A stretch of DNA of 44,030 bases from an uncultured Eubacteriales bacterium (GCA_900320595.1 ONSW01000008.1:1-44030), one strand, 5' to 3'; numbered from the stretch's first letter, positions 32,896-41,248 are shown. The notes: generated from the letters alone by a model not told the origin. Numbers and translations are program-made.

Positions 32896-33849
32896 ATGAA
32901 ACGAACGATCTTTGCGCTGCTCGCCGCGGCGCTGCTCTTCTCTTTGGCCGCCTGCGGTGCCGGGCCGGCGGATACGGCGATGGAAAAAAATAATACAAAA
33001 CCCGTCGTCGTCACGACGCTTTTCCCCGCCTATGATTTTGCGCGTACGATCGCCGGGGAGCGGTGCGAGGTGTCGCTGCTCGTCCCGCCGGGGACGGAGG
33101 CGCACAGCTTCGAGCCCACGCCGCGCGATTTGCTGCGGATCGCCGACTGCGATCTGCTTGTCGCGAACGGCGGCGAATCGGAGGAATGGCTCGAGACCAT
33201 GCTGGATGGGATCGACGGCGAGGTCCCGGTGCTGTATATGCTCGACTGCGTCGACGCCCTGGAGGAAGAGGAGAAAGAGGGCATGCAGGATCTCCACGAG
33301 GAAGAGCCTGAGGACGAGATCGAATACGACGAGCACGTCTGGACCTCGCCGCGCAACGCCATGGCGATCTGCCGGGCGATCTGTGACGAGCTTTGCGCGA
33401 TCGACGCGGACGGAGCTGCGTATTACCGGCAAAACTGCGACGGCTACTGCGCTGAGCTCGAAGGGCTCGACGCCGCCTTTCGCGAGATCGTCGCGCAGGG
33501 AAGGCTCCATTGCCTGATCTTTGCCGACCGCTTCCCGGTGCGCTATTTCGTCGAGGAATACGGCCTTGACTATTACGCGGCCTTTCCCGGCTGCGCCGAC
33601 GACGCCGAGCCGTCCGCCCGCACGGTCGCCTTTCTGATCGACCGCGTGCGCGAGGAAAGGGTCCCCGCGGTGTTTACGATCGAATATTCAAACGAAAAGA
33701 TGGCGGATGTGATCTGCGAGGATACCGGCTGTAAAAAGCTGCTGTTCCACTCCTGCCATACGCTCAGCGCCGAAGATCTTGCGCGCGGCGAAACCTATCT
33801 GAGCCTGATGTGGGCCAATACCGAAAGCGTAAGGGAGGCGCTCGGCTGA
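32896..33849 (+). CDS. Metal (zinc/manganese-type) ABC transporter substrate-binding lipoprotein
   Basis: Extracytoplasmic metal-binding lipoprotein of 317 residues, ZnuA/TroA family. The lipobox is LAAC with Cys20. His70 (EAHSFEPTPRDLL) and His147 (DEHVWTSPRNAM) are at the usual ligand positions. Between them lies an acidic loop (EEEEKEGMQDLHEEEPEDEI) of the type used to capture zinc. The usual third His of the family is replaced in ADRFPVRYFVEEYGLDYYAAF, as in several clostridial members. A late FHSCHTLS stretch offers His285/His288. The ATG at 32896 is chosen because the signal peptide starts there; frame upstream is open. It is followed by the ATPase with a TGATG overlap. Confidence 0.9.
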   Translation: MKRTIFALLAAALLFSLAACGAGPADTAMEKNNTKPVVVTTLFPAYDFARTIAGERCEVSLLVPPGTEAHSFEPTPRDLLRIADCDLLVANGGESEEWLETMLDGIDGEVPVLYMLDCVDALEEEEKEGMQDLHEEEPEDEIEYDEHVWTSPRNAMAICRAICDELCAIDADGAAYYRQNCDGYCAELEGLDAAFREIVAQGRLHCLIFADRFPVRYFVEEYGLDYYAAFPGCADDAEPSARTVAFLIDRVREERVPAVFTIEYSNEKMADVICEDTGCKKLLFHSCHTLSAEDLARGETYLSLMWANTESVREALG

Positions 33850-34556
33850 TGGCGATCTTAACATGTGAAAACGCGTCGTTCTCCTATGACGGCGTAACGG
33901 TGCTCGAGGGCGTCGACTTTTCGCTCAAGGCGGGGGACTATCTCTGCGTCGTGGGCGAAAACGGTTCCGGCAAGTCGACCCTGATCCGCGGGCTTTTGTC
34001 GCTCAAAGCGCCGTCGAAGGGCAGGATCACGCTCGGCGACGGGCTGAAAAAGACCGAGATCGGCTATCTCCCGCAGCAGACGAACATCCAGCGCGACTTT
34101 CCCGCGAGCGTGTGGGAGGTCGTGCTCTCCGGCTGTCTCAACTCGCTCGGCTCCCGTCTTACCTACAGCGCCGAGGATAAAAAGCGCGCGGCGGCCAATC
34201 TCGAGCGCATGGGCATCGAGGACCTCAAAGACAAAAGCTATCAGGAGCTCTCCGGCGGCCAGCAGCAGCGCGTGCTCCTGGCACGGGCGCTGTGTGCGAC
34301 GAAAAAGCTCCTGCTCCTCGACGAGCCGGTGACCGGACTCGACCCCGTCGCGGCGGGGGAGATGTACAATCTCATCAAGCTTGTCAACCTCTGCGACGAT
34401 ATCTCCGTCATCATGGTCACGCACGATATCCACGAGGCGGTGCGCTATGCCACGCACATCCTCCATCTCGGCCATCGGCAGCTCTTCTTCGGCACGGCCG
34501 CGGAGTATAAAAAGAGCGCCCTCGCGCGCCGGTTTCTGGGAGGGAGCGGGATATGA
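33849..34556 (+). CDS. Metal ABC transporter ATP-binding protein
   Basis: ATPase of 235 residues of the ZnuC/MntB class. Walker A GENGSGKST (about 36-44), Q-loop GYLPQQTNIQRDFPASVWEV, signature ELSGGQQQRVLLARAL, Walker B LLLLDEPVTGLD and the H-loop MVTHDIHEA are all present. Its start codon overlaps the stop of the binding protein (TGATG at 33847-33851). GGGAGG precedes it. It pairs with the permease that overlaps its own end by four bases. Confidence 0.96.
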   Translation: MAILTCENASFSYDGVTVLEGVDFSLKAGDYLCVVGENGSGKSTLIRGLLSLKAPSKGRITLGDGLKKTEIGYLPQQTNIQRDFPASVWEVVLSGCLNSLGSRLTYSAEDKKRAAANLERMGIEDLKDKSYQELSGGQQQRVLLARALCATKKLLLLDEPVTGLDPVAAGEMYNLIKLVNLCDDISVIMVTHDIHEAVRYATHILHLGHRQLFFGTAAEYKKSALARRFLGGSGI

Positions 34557-35362
34557 GCGGACTTCTTTCCATGTTTTCCTATCATTTCATGCAGCGGGCG
34601 CTGCTGGTCGGCGTGCTGGTCAGCCTGTGCGCGGCGCTGCTCGGCGTGTCTCTGGTCTTAAAGCGCTATTCGATGATCGGCGACGGCCTTTCCCACGTCG
34701 GCTTCGGCGCGCTCGCGATCGCCTCGGCCTTCCATCTCGCGCCGCTGGCTGTGACGGTGCCCGTCGTCGTGATCGCCGCCGTTTTGCTGCTGCGACTGCG
34801 CAGCGACGGCCGCGTCAAGGGCGACGCCGCGATCGCGATCATTTCCTCCAGCGCGCTTGCGATCGGCGTGGTCGTCGTGTCCGTCACGCGGGGCATGAAC
34901 ACCGAGGTGACGAGCTACCTCTTCGGCAGCATCCTGTCGCTGAGCAGGGGAGACACGGTTTTGAGCGTGGTCTTGTCCCTCGCGGTGCTTGCGGTGTTCC
35001 TACTGCTGTATCCGCGGCTCTTCGCCGTCACCTTTGACGAGACCTTCGCCCGCGCCACCGGGACGCGCGCCGACCTTTACAACACACTGCTCGCCGTGCT
35101 GACGGCGGTGACGGTCGTGCTGGGCATGCGGATGATGGGCGCTCTGCTGATCTCCAGCCTTATCATCTTCCCGGCGCTCGGCGCGATGAAGATCTGCCAC
35201 AGCTTCCGCGGCGTCGTGATCTGGGCGGCGGTGATCTCGGTCGTGTGCTTTCTCTTCGGCATGACGGCGTCGTATGTGTTCGAAACGCCGAGCGGCGCGA
35301 GCGTCGTGATCGCAGATCTCATCGCGTTCGGTTTCTGCTCGCTGTTTGCCAATCGAAAGTAA
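34553..35362 (+). CDS. Metal ABC transporter permease
   Basis: Membrane protein of 269 residues of the ZnuB/MntC class with about seven to eight helices. Family signatures are FMQRALLVGVLVSLCAALLG, LVLKRYSMIGDGLSHVGFGA and LLAVLTAVTVVLGMRMMGAL. It overlaps the ATPase gene by four bases (ATGA) and completes a three-gene importer. A strong terminator follows. The absence of a regulator nearby leaves zinc versus manganese open; the acidic/His loop of the binding protein leans to zinc. Confidence 0.96.
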   Translation: MSGLLSMFSYHFMQRALLVGVLVSLCAALLGVSLVLKRYSMIGDGLSHVGFGALAIASAFHLAPLAVTVPVVVIAAVLLLRLRSDGRVKGDAAIAIISSSALAIGVVVVSVTRGMNTEVTSYLFGSILSLSRGDTVLSVVLSLAVLAVFLLLYPRLFAVTFDETFARATGTRADLYNTLLAVLTAVTVVLGMRMMGALLISSLIIFPALGAMKICHSFRGVVIWAAVISVVCFLFGMTASYVFETPSGASVVIADLIAFGFCSLFANRK

Positions 35363-35373
35363 AAACAAGCCAT

Positions 35374-35411
35374 AATATCCGGGGCAAAGCATCCGCTTTG
35401 CCCCGGATATT
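35374..35411 (+). terminator. Terminator of the metal ABC operon
   Basis: AATATCCGGGGCAAAGC and its complement form a 17-base stem around ATCC. TT follows, then an AT-rich stretch. It lies 12 bases past the permease stop. Confidence 0.85.
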
Positions 35412-35438
35412 TGCATAAAACAACGCTGAAATAGTGCA

Positions 35439-35458
35439 TATTCATAATAAAATGAATA
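35439..35458. promoter_or_regulatory. AT-rich inverted repeat upstream of the amino-acid ABC promoter
   Basis: TATTCAT and ATGAATA are separated by six bases, about 50 bases before the -35 box. The sequence between this and the promoter is very A/T-rich, like an UP element. It is loosely like an arginine-repressor site but with half-sites in the opposite order, so I do not assign it. Confidence 0.3.
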
Positions 35459-35505
35459 ATAATAAATAAAATCAAGAAAAATAAGAATATTTTTTCAAAA
35501 ATTGC

Positions 35506-35534
35506 TTGACATCTCCATGCGCTTGTGCTATTCT
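35506..35534 (+). promoter_or_regulatory. Promoter of the amino-acid ABC operon
   Basis: Consensus TTGACA (35506-35511), a 17-base spacer and TATTCT (35529-35534) stand about 55 bases before the ATG at 35589. Confidence 0.8.
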
Positions 35535-35588
35535 CACAAACGTCAAGAACATTTCTTATGGCATCTGACGAAAGTGAGGAACAAAGCG

Positions 35589-36524
35589 ATGAAAAAGATG
35601 AGTAAAATTTTGTGCATGCTGCTGAGCGTCGCCATGCTGCTTAGCCTGGCCGCCTGCGGAAGCAGTGCGAACACCGCCGCAAAAGGCGAAGCCAATCTCG
35701 CCGCCGCCTATGACAAGTATCTCTCCGGCTTCAGCACGAACGGCACGAACGGAACGCTGACGGTCGCCCTGTCGCCCGACTTCGCGCCGATGGAGTTTTA
35801 TGACGTGGCCAAGAGCGGCGACGCCGCGATCGTCGGCTTCGACGTGCTGCTGGCCAACTACCTGGCCCAGGAGCTCGACATGAACCTTGCGTTGAAGCCC
35901 ATGTCCTTTGATGCCTGCCAGGCTGCGGTGCAGACCGGAAACGTTGATATTGCGATCTCCGGCTTCTCCTGGACCTATGAACGCTCGCAGAACTACGAGC
36001 TCTCCGACTGGTACGTTGCCGGCGACAACGAGACCGAGCAGTCCATCATCTGCCTGAAGGAGAACGAAGGCAAGTTCACCAAGCCCGAGGACTTTGTCGG
36101 CGCCAAGATCGGCTATCAGGGCGCTTCGCTCCAGCAGGTACTGGTCGAGGAGACCTTCGGTGAGATGGACGTCGACATCAGCAATGTCTTCAGTGATCTC
36201 GGCACGGCTGTCGAGGCGCTCAAGGCCAAGCAGATCGACTTTCTGGCCGTCGCGCACGGCAACGGCGAATCCATCATCGCCAGCGCGAACGACTCGATCG
36301 CCTTTACCGGCTTTGACTTCGAGGTGGACGAGATCTATAAAAACAACGTCTGCCTGCTCCAGAAGGGCAACACCGAACTGCTGGAAAAGGTCAACGCCGC
36401 GCTTGCCAAGGCACTTGAAAACGATTACTACTCCGGCTGGTACGACGCCTGCAAGGTCTACGCCGGCGTCTCCACGCTCGACGAGCTGGGCTTTGACGAC
36501 GAGGGCAACAAGATCACCGAATAA
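35589..36524 (+). CDS. Amino-acid ABC transporter substrate-binding lipoprotein
   Basis: Extracytoplasmic binding protein of 311 residues. The lipobox LAAC (Cys23) follows a signal peptide starting MKKMSKILCMLLSVAMLLSL. The family-3 solute-binding pattern is clear: SPDFAPMEFYDVAK, GFDVLLANYLAQEL, DIAISGFSWTYERSQNYELS and ALKAKQIDFLAV. The ligand is likely a polar amino acid or related compound, not definable here. The ATG at 35589 has TGAGGA ahead; the frame is open from 35502 through the promoter. It is first in an operon with permease and ATPase. Confidence 0.93.
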   Translation: MKKMSKILCMLLSVAMLLSLAACGSSANTAAKGEANLAAAYDKYLSGFSTNGTNGTLTVALSPDFAPMEFYDVAKSGDAAIVGFDVLLANYLAQELDMNLALKPMSFDACQAAVQTGNVDIAISGFSWTYERSQNYELSDWYVAGDNETEQSIICLKENEGKFTKPEDFVGAKIGYQGASLQQVLVEETFGEMDVDISNVFSDLGTAVEALKAKQIDFLAVAHGNGESIIASANDSIAFTGFDFEVDEIYKNNVCLLQKGNTELLEKVNAALAKALENDYYSGWYDACKVYAGVSTLDELGFDDEGNKITE

Positions 36525-36560
36525 TTCCCTCGGCCACATCACACAAGGGAGCTTCCGTCC

Positions 36561-37238
36561 ATGACATTTCTAACGAACGTCGCCAATATTCTGGCGAAAT
36601 ACTGGCAGGTCTTTCTGATCCAGGGCATCGGCTATACGCTGCTGCTGTCCGTCATCGCGGTGGCCGGCGGCGCGTTCTTCGGCTCGCTGCTGGCGCTGGC
36701 CAAGCGCTCAAAACTGAAGATCTTAAAAGCGCTTGCCGCGATCCTGGTCGAGATCGTCAGAGGGACGCCTGTCCTGCTGCAGCTCTATATCGGCGTGTTC
36801 GTGTTCCCGATGATCATCCCGAAGCTCTCATCCCTGCCGTACATCTATTCCGTGTCGATCGTGCTGATCATCAACTCCAGCGCCTATGTCTCCGAGATCA
36901 TCCGTTCCGGCATCGAGGCCGTGGACGTCGGCCAGATGGAGGCGGCGCGCTCCCTGGGTCTTACCCACACCACGGCGATGCTCTCCATCATCCTGCCGCA
37001 GGCGGTGAAAAACATCCTTCCCGCGCTCGGCAACGAGTTCATCATGGTCGTCAAGGAGACCTCGCTGGCCTCGACCTTCTTTGTCGGCGAGCTGATGACG
37101 GCGTATCTCAAGGTCAAGGGCTATACCTATCTGACGATGGAATGTCTCGCGATCGTCGGCGTGCTGTACTTCGCGCTGACCTATATCCTCTCGAAGATCC
37201 TCAAAGCGTTTGAAAGGCGGATGAAGGCGCATGCTTGA
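36561..37238 (+). CDS. Amino-acid ABC transporter permease
   Basis: Membrane protein of 225 residues of the HisM/GlnP type. It has the family signatures [60 protein letters not shown] (EAA loop contacting the ATPase) and [20 protein letters not shown]. About five helices. AAGGGAGC precedes the ATG. It lies 36 bases after the binding protein and overlaps the ATPase gene by eight bases. Confidence 0.96.
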   Translation: MTFLTNVANILAKYWQVFLIQGIGYTLLLSVIAVAGGAFFGSLLALAKRSKLKILKALAAILVEIVRGTPVLLQLYIGVFVFPMIIPKLSSLPYIYSVSIVLIINSSAYVSEIIRSGIEAVDVGQMEAARSLGLTHTTAMLSIILPQAVKNILPALGNEFIMVVKETSLASTFFVGELMTAYLKVKGYTYLTMECLAIVGVLYFALTYILSKILKAFERRMKAHA

Positions 37239-38193
37239 TATCAAAAATATCTACAAGAACTTCGGCGACCTTCATGTGCTCAAGGGCGTTTCCACCCACG
37301 TGGAAAAGGGCGAGGTCATTGTGATCATCGGTGTGTCCGGCTCCGGCAAATCCACACTGCTGCGCTGCATGAACCTTCTCGAGGAGCCCACTTTCGGCGA
37401 GGTGTGGATGGAGGGCAAGCTGATGACGCCGCCCGACCCTTATCTGCACTTCGACGTGATCCGCGCGTCGAAAACGTATCAGAAGCTTGTCGAAAGCGGC
37501 CTAAGCGACGACGAGGCGATCCATAAGATCAAGGATGAGGACCTGCTGAAGGAAAAGCACCCGAAGACGGAGGGACCCGCGTACGCGGCGCTGCTGAAAA
37601 AGATCTACGACGAAAACGGGATCGACATCAACCTCGGCCGCCAGAAGATGGGCATGGTCTTCCAGAACTTCAACCTCTTCAACAATAAGACAGTGCTGGA
37701 AAACATCACGCTCGCACCGATCAAGATCGGAAAGCAGCGGCTCAAGGACGCGAAGAAGCGCGGCGAAACGCCCGACAAAACGCCGGACGATGTTGTGCGG
37801 GAGGCCAATGAAAAGGCCATGAAGCTCCTCACCCGTATCGGCCTGCAGGACAAGGCAAACGTGTATCCGTCCACGCTCTCCGGCGGGCAGAAGCAGCGTG
37901 TCGCGATCGTGCGCGCGCTGGCCATGGAGCCGGACGTCATGCTCTTTGACGAGCCGACCTCGGCGCTCGACCCCGAGATGGTGGGCGAAGTGCTCGACCT
38001 GATCCGCGACCTGGTCAAGGACGGCATGACCTCCGTCATCGTGACGCACGAGATGGGCTTTGCCAAGGAAGTGGCCGACCGCGTGATCTTCATGCACGAC
38101 GGCGTGATCGCCGAGGAGGGCACGCCCGACGAAGTGTTCAATCATCCGAAAAACCCGCGCTGCAAAGAATTTTTAAGTAAAGTTCTGTATTGA
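37231..38193 (+). CDS. Amino-acid ABC transporter ATP-binding protein with a large insertion
   Basis: ATPase of 320 residues; close relatives are usually near 240-250. Walker [10 protein letters not shown] (34-42), Q-loop VFQNFNLF (143-150), signature LSGGQKQ (216-222), Walker B VMLFDEP (236-242) and VTHEMGFA are all intact. About 60 extra residues (roughly 65-135) lie between Walker A and the Q-loop, with alternating charge (for example [19 protein letters not shown]). A second charged insertion ([20 protein letters not shown]) follows the Q-loop. It overlaps the permease by eight bases and so belongs to the same operon. The core is active; the role of the insertions is unknown. Confidence 0.95.
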   Translation: MLDIKNIYKNFGDLHVLKGVSTHVEKGEVIVIIGVSGSGKSTLLRCMNLLEEPTFGEVWMEGKLMTPPDPYLHFDVIRASKTYQKLVESGLSDDEAIHKIKDEDLLKEKHPKTEGPAYAALLKKIYDENGIDINLGRQKMGMVFQNFNLFNNKTVLENITLAPIKIGKQRLKDAKKRGETPDKTPDDVVREANEKAMKLLTRIGLQDKANVYPSTLSGGQKQRVAIVRALAMEPDVMLFDEPTSALDPEMVGEVLDLIRDLVKDGMTSVIVTHEMGFAKEVADRVIFMHDGVIAEEGTPDEVFNHPKNPRCKEFLSKVLY

Positions 38194-38208
38194 GAAAATG
38201 AAAAAGAG

Positions 38209-38246
38209 GCAGAAGCGGGAACTATTTCGATAGTTTCCGCTTCTGC
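38209..38246 (+). terminator. Terminator of the amino-acid ABC operon
   Basis: A 17-base stem with one G-U pair (GCAGAAGCGGGAACTAT with its complement) and a TTCG tetraloop. The T-run is weak (TTGCCTT), so some read-through into the peptidase gene is possible. Confidence 0.6.
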
Positions 38247-38267
38247 TTGCCTTACAGAGGTGTCCGT

Positions 38268-39707
38268 ATGAACGAGGAGAAAAAGGCCACGCTCGCTTTC
38301 ATCGACGAGACGGCGGCGGTATATAAAAAGATCGCGGATGAGATCTGGGAAAACCCGGAGCTGTCCTTAAAGGAATTCAAGTCCGCCGCGCTCTATTGTG
38401 AGGAGCTCAAAAAGCTGGGCTTCGCGGTGACAAAGGGGCTCTGCGGGATCGAAACGGCCTTTTGCGGCACGTTCGGCCACGGCGCGCCCGTGATCGGCAT
38501 CCTGGGCGAATTCGATGCGCTCTCTTCTTTAAGCCAGGCGGCGGGGAAGACAGAGCCGGACGCGCTCGTCCCCGGCGGGGCGGGCCACGGCTGCGGGCAC
38601 AATCTGCTCGGCGCGGGCTCGCTTGCCGCGGCTGCGGCCGTCAAGCACTATCTCGAGCAGACGGGAAAGAGCGGCACCGTGATCTTCTACGGCTGCCCCG
38701 GAGAGGAGGGCGGCAGCGGCAAGGCCTATATGGCGCGCGAGGGGCTGTGGAAGCAGCTTGACGCCGCGCTGAGCTGGCACCCCGGCGACGTCAACCAGGT
38801 CGAGACCGGCACGAACAACTCCTGCATCCAGGTGCTCTACAACTTCTCCGGCGTGGCGGCGCACGCGGCGGGCGACCCGTACAACGGCCGCAGTGCGCTC
38901 GACGCGGTGGAGCTGATGAACATCGGCGTCCAGTTCCTGCGCGAGCACATGACCGACGACTGCCGCATCCACTATGCGATCACAGACGCGGGCGGCGTCT
39001 CGCCCAACGTCGTGCAGGCCAAGGCCTCGGTGCTGTACATGGTGCGCGCGAACAAGGTGGCGGACTCGGTCGCGCTGCAAAAGCGCGTGGACGACATCGC
39101 AAGGGGCGCCGCACTGATGACGGGGACGAGCTTCAAGCGCGTGTTCATCGACGGCACGGCCGAGCTGCTGCCGAACTTTACGCTGGAGGACGTGCTCTAC
39201 CGCAACATGGCCGAGATCGGCGTCCCGCAGCCGAGCGAGGAGGAGCTCGCCTTTGCCGCCGAGCTGAAAAAGAGCTTCCCGCCAGAGAAGGGTCTTCCCG
39301 GCGTCGGTGCGCGCGCCGACGCGGCGATCGCGGCCAAGGTGAGGGAGTGGAGCGAAAACGGCACCAGGCCGATCAACGATTTCCTCGCGCCGCTCTACCA
39401 CGGCACGATCTTCAGCCCCGGCAGCACCGACGTAGGGGACGTGAGCTGGCTCACGCCCACGGCGCAGATCAACACGGCCACCTGGCCCTCCGGCATCCCG
39501 GGCCACAGCTGGCAGGTCGTGGCCTGCGGCAAGAGCAGCATGGCGCACAAGGCAATGCTCTATGCCGCCAAGTCGCTCGCCGGCGCGGCGATCGACCTTC
39601 TTGAGGACGCGGCGCTGCTTGAAAAGGCCAAAGCTGAGTTTGCCGAAAAGGCCGCATCCGGCTATGTCTGCCCGATCGAGGACGGCGCCGTCCCGATTGC
39701 GCTGTAA
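38268..39707 (+). CDS. M20-family amidohydrolase, AbgB-like
   Basis: Metallopeptidase-type amidohydrolase of 479 residues resembling AbgB, the p-aminobenzoyl-glutamate hydrolase subunit. Metal ligands are visible in GGAGHGCGHNLLG, CPGEEGGSGK and SWHPGDVN, with a late His in YHGTIFSPGSTDVGDVSW. LGEFDALSSL supplies the usual Asp. The ATG at 38268 follows AGAGGTG. It lies after the ABC operon behind a weak terminator, so it may hydrolyse an imported amide or peptide. Its actual substrate is unproved. Confidence 0.9.
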   Translation: MNEEKKATLAFIDETAAVYKKIADEIWENPELSLKEFKSAALYCEELKKLGFAVTKGLCGIETAFCGTFGHGAPVIGILGEFDALSSLSQAAGKTEPDALVPGGAGHGCGHNLLGAGSLAAAAAVKHYLEQTGKSGTVIFYGCPGEEGGSGKAYMAREGLWKQLDAALSWHPGDVNQVETGTNNSCIQVLYNFSGVAAHAAGDPYNGRSALDAVELMNIGVQFLREHMTDDCRIHYAITDAGGVSPNVVQAKASVLYMVRANKVADSVALQKRVDDIARGAALMTGTSFKRVFIDGTAELLPNFTLEDVLYRNMAEIGVPQPSEEELAFAAELKKSFPPEKGLPGVGARADAAIAAKVREWSENGTRPINDFLAPLYHGTIFSPGSTDVGDVSWLTPTAQINTATWPSGIPGHSWQVVACGKSSMAHKAMLYAAKSLAGAAIDLLEDAALLEKAKAEFAEKAASGYVCPIEDGAVPIAL

Positions 39708-39738
39708 GTTTACCGCATAATGCCATATCTTTTGCAAA

Positions 39739-39771
39739 AAATAACCGCAGGATGACCGCCTGCGGTTATTT
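39739..39771 (+). terminator. Terminator of the AbgB-like gene
   Basis: A 13-base stem AAATAACCGCAGG with its complement and a seven-base loop ends in TTT and A/T-rich sequence. Confidence 0.8.
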
Positions 39772-39783
39772 CATTGTTCGGTT

Positions 39784-39810
39784 TTAGCACTCAAATCAGG
39801 AGAGTGCTAA
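39784..39810 (+). promoter_or_regulatory. CIRCE operator (HrcA site)
   Basis: The exact consensus TTAGCACTC, nine bases, GAGTGCTAA. This is the HrcA repressor site of heat-shock genes and is placed ahead of hsp20. HrcA itself is not in the window. Confidence 0.93.
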
Positions 39811-39842
39811 CATTAACAGTTTGTTCATAAAATAGAGGATAT

Positions 39843-39871
39843 TTGTTCAAAAATGTTTGGTATTTTATATA
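39843..39871 (+). promoter_or_regulatory. Possible promoter of hsp20
   Basis: TTGTTC (39843-39848), a 17-base spacer and TATATA (39866-39871), 58 bases before the ATG. If right, the CIRCE lies about 33 bases upstream of the -35 box, which is atypical. A weaker promoter overlapping the CIRCE is not excluded. Confidence 0.45.
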
Positions 39872-39928
39872 CACAAAGAAACGAGAGACATGAAAAATCT
39901 CTCGACAATAACATCGGAGGTATTCATC

Positions 39929-40372
39929 ATGTTTGAAATCATTCCGTTTGATCGTCATATTCGTCATCTTGCCGCTATGGATCCGTTCCGTGAGTTCGAC
40001 GAGCTCGAACGCAGCTTCTTCGGCAGCAACAGCAGCATGGTTTCCGCGTTCCGCACCGACGTGATCGACACCGGCGACGCCTACAAGCTGGAGGCTGAGC
40101 TCCCCGGCTTTAACAAGGAAGACATCCAGCTCAACGTCGAGAACGACTGCCTGACCGTTACGGCCGAGCACAAGAGCGAGAAGAAGGAAGAGGACGAGAA
40201 GAAGAACTTTATCAAGCGCGAGCGCTTCTACGGCTCTTACACCCGCAGCTTCGACGTGTCCGGCATCAATGTCGACGGCATCGAGGCCACCTATGAAAAC
40301 GGCGTTCTGACGCTGAACCTGCCGAAGAAGGCCGCCGAGATCCCCGCCAGCCGCAAGCTGGAGATCAAGTAA
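39929..40372 (+). CDS. Small heat-shock protein Hsp20
   Basis: Alpha-crystallin-type chaperone of 147 residues that holds unfolding proteins. The crystallin domain runs from FRTDVIDTGDAYKLEAELPG to the ENGVLTLNLPKK motif, with an N-terminal segment starting MFEIIPFDRHIRHL. The ATG at 39929 follows CGGAGG at 39915-39920; the frame opens earlier at 39857 in the leader. Control by HrcA is inferred from the upstream CIRCE. It ends in a strong terminator. Confidence 0.96.
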   Translation: MFEIIPFDRHIRHLAAMDPFREFDELERSFFGSNSSMVSAFRTDVIDTGDAYKLEAELPGFNKEDIQLNVENDCLTVTAEHKSEKKEEDEKKNFIKRERFYGSYTRSFDVSGINVDGIEATYENGVLTLNLPKKAAEIPASRKLEIK

Positions 40373-40416
40373 GAGATCATCCTGTAATCCCTCTTTTCAA
40401 CATCCCCCATATACAA

Positions 40417-40450
40417 AAGCCGCCCGGCGGGAATTCCCGTCGGGCGGCTT
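40417..40450 (+). terminator. Terminator of hsp20
   Basis: AAGCCGCCCGGCGGG pairs with CCCGTCGGGCGGCTT (one G-U) around AATT, followed by GTCTTGTT. It closes the plus-strand part before the accessory island. Confidence 0.85.
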
Positions 40451-40463
40451 GTCTTGTTGCGCA

Positions 40464-40553
40464 CAGCGGGGGGAGTGGTTAGCTCCTCTCGCCGTGACTG
40501 TGTGATTTAATTGTCGTTTTCTTCGTGGGACGGGGAACCGACCCCTGTCCCAT
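40464..40553. repeat. 90-base direct repeat, copy 1
   Basis: This segment and the one at 41132-41221 agree at 86 of 90 positions by my alignment. Each starts with CAG(C/T)GGGGGGAGTG and ends with GGGACGGGGAACCG(A/T)CCCCTGTCCCAT. The pair brackets the hypothetical gene at 40559-41038. Confidence 0.85.
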
Positions 40554-40558
40554 CGCTG

Positions 40559-41038
40559 TTATTCGATTATTATTGCGATTGGCTCATTGTAAGTGTCGAT
40601 ATTACTCTCGAGATAGTTTTCATTCTCTCGAAATAAATGAAAGGTAACTCGCATATCCATTGGCTCTTCATCTATGATCTTGATGATAAACACTAGCTTT
40701 CTCGGGACAGCAAAGCTTTCTTTAATGTGCTCAACTTCGCTGCAATACTGATTTAATAGGTCTACATCAATCGGGATACCTTTCTCAGTAAAATCAGAGA
40801 GATAAACAGAATTTAGGGCACATTCATACCCAGTGAGATCGATAAAAGATGACTTTAGGCTCTCTTTATCTGGTGGGCTTTGGCAATTGTTATAATCTAG
40901 GAATAGTGATTTTTCTTTGTATGTGAGGCTTTTTAGAAAACCTGCTATTTTTTCATTTTTATTTTTACACTGCAGATTAATACAATTCAATTGGCTCCCA
41001 AGTGGGCTATTTAAATATTTATCATTCAAGACTATCAT
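40559..41038 (-). CDS. Hypothetical protein in the AT-rich island
   Basis: I do not recognise the family. The protein of 159 residues has no signal peptide or membrane helix. It starts MIVLNDKYLNSPLGSQLNC and its second half is strand-rich and acidic (KLVFIIKIIDEEPMDMRVTF, SNIDTYNEPIAIIIE), a style common in immunity proteins of polymorphic toxin systems, but no match is proved. AGGGGAG precedes the ATG. Its ATG overlaps the stop of a short upstream frame (41035-41097), which suggests a former coupled gene pair. It is bracketed by 90-base direct repeats and has lower GC than the flanks. Confidence 0.65.
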   Translation of the reverse strand: MIVLNDKYLNSPLGSQLNCINLQCKNKNEKIAGFLKSLTYKEKSLFLDYNNCQSPPDKESLKSSFIDLTGYECALNSVYLSDFTEKGIPIDVDLLNQYCSEVEHIKESFAVPRKLVFIIKIIDEEPMDMRVTFHLFRENENYLESNIDTYNEPIAIIIE

Positions 41039-41097
41039 TTTATCTCCCCTAAAAATCTTAACTCTTTTGCAATCGCATCAACGACTTCCTGGTTTTC
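41035..41097 (-). pseudogene. C-terminal remnant of a coupled upstream gene
   Basis: The last 20 codons before the stop at 41035 (ENQEVVDAIAKELRFLGEIK) look like natural coding sequence and overlap the next ATG as ATGA. Upstream the frame runs into the palindromic repeats and no longer looks coding. A ribosome binding site and ATG (AAGGGAGCGGTTATATG) survive at about 41224-41240 on the other side of the repeat. I read this as a small gene disrupted by repeat insertion. Confidence 0.35.
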
Positions 41098-41130
41098 TGG
41101 GACAGGGGACTGTCCCATGTCCCATGTCCC
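41098..41130. repeat. GGGACAGGGGAC-type palindromic repeat
   Basis: GGGACAG-GGGA-CTGTCCC is an inverted repeat, followed by two further CATGTCCC units. The same word family recurs at 40529-40552, 41195-41227, 41591-41638 and 42786-42804. It directly adjoins copy 2 of the 90-base repeat. Confidence 0.75.
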
Positions 41131-41131
41131 C

Positions 41132-41221
41132 CAGTGGGGGGAGTGATCAGCTCCTCTCGCCGTGACTGTGTGATTTAATTGTCGTTTTCTTCGTGGGACG
41201 GGGAACCGTCCCCTGTCCCAT
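41132..41221. repeat. 90-base direct repeat, copy 2
   Basis: Second copy of the unit at 40464-40553, with four differences. The 3' end contains GGGACGGGGAACCGTCCCCT, a palindromic-type core. Confidence 0.85.
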
Positions 41222-41248
41222 GTCCCATATAACCGCTCCCTTATCTTG

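Noticed and set aside
35412-35588. Riboswitch upstream of the amino-acid ABC binding protein
   Set aside because: The leader after the promoter is only about 50 bases with no complex folding or anti-terminator visible.
40464-41221. CRISPR-like array from the repeats
   Set aside because: There are only two 90-base copies, about 580 bases apart, with a gene between them; no regular spacers or cas genes.
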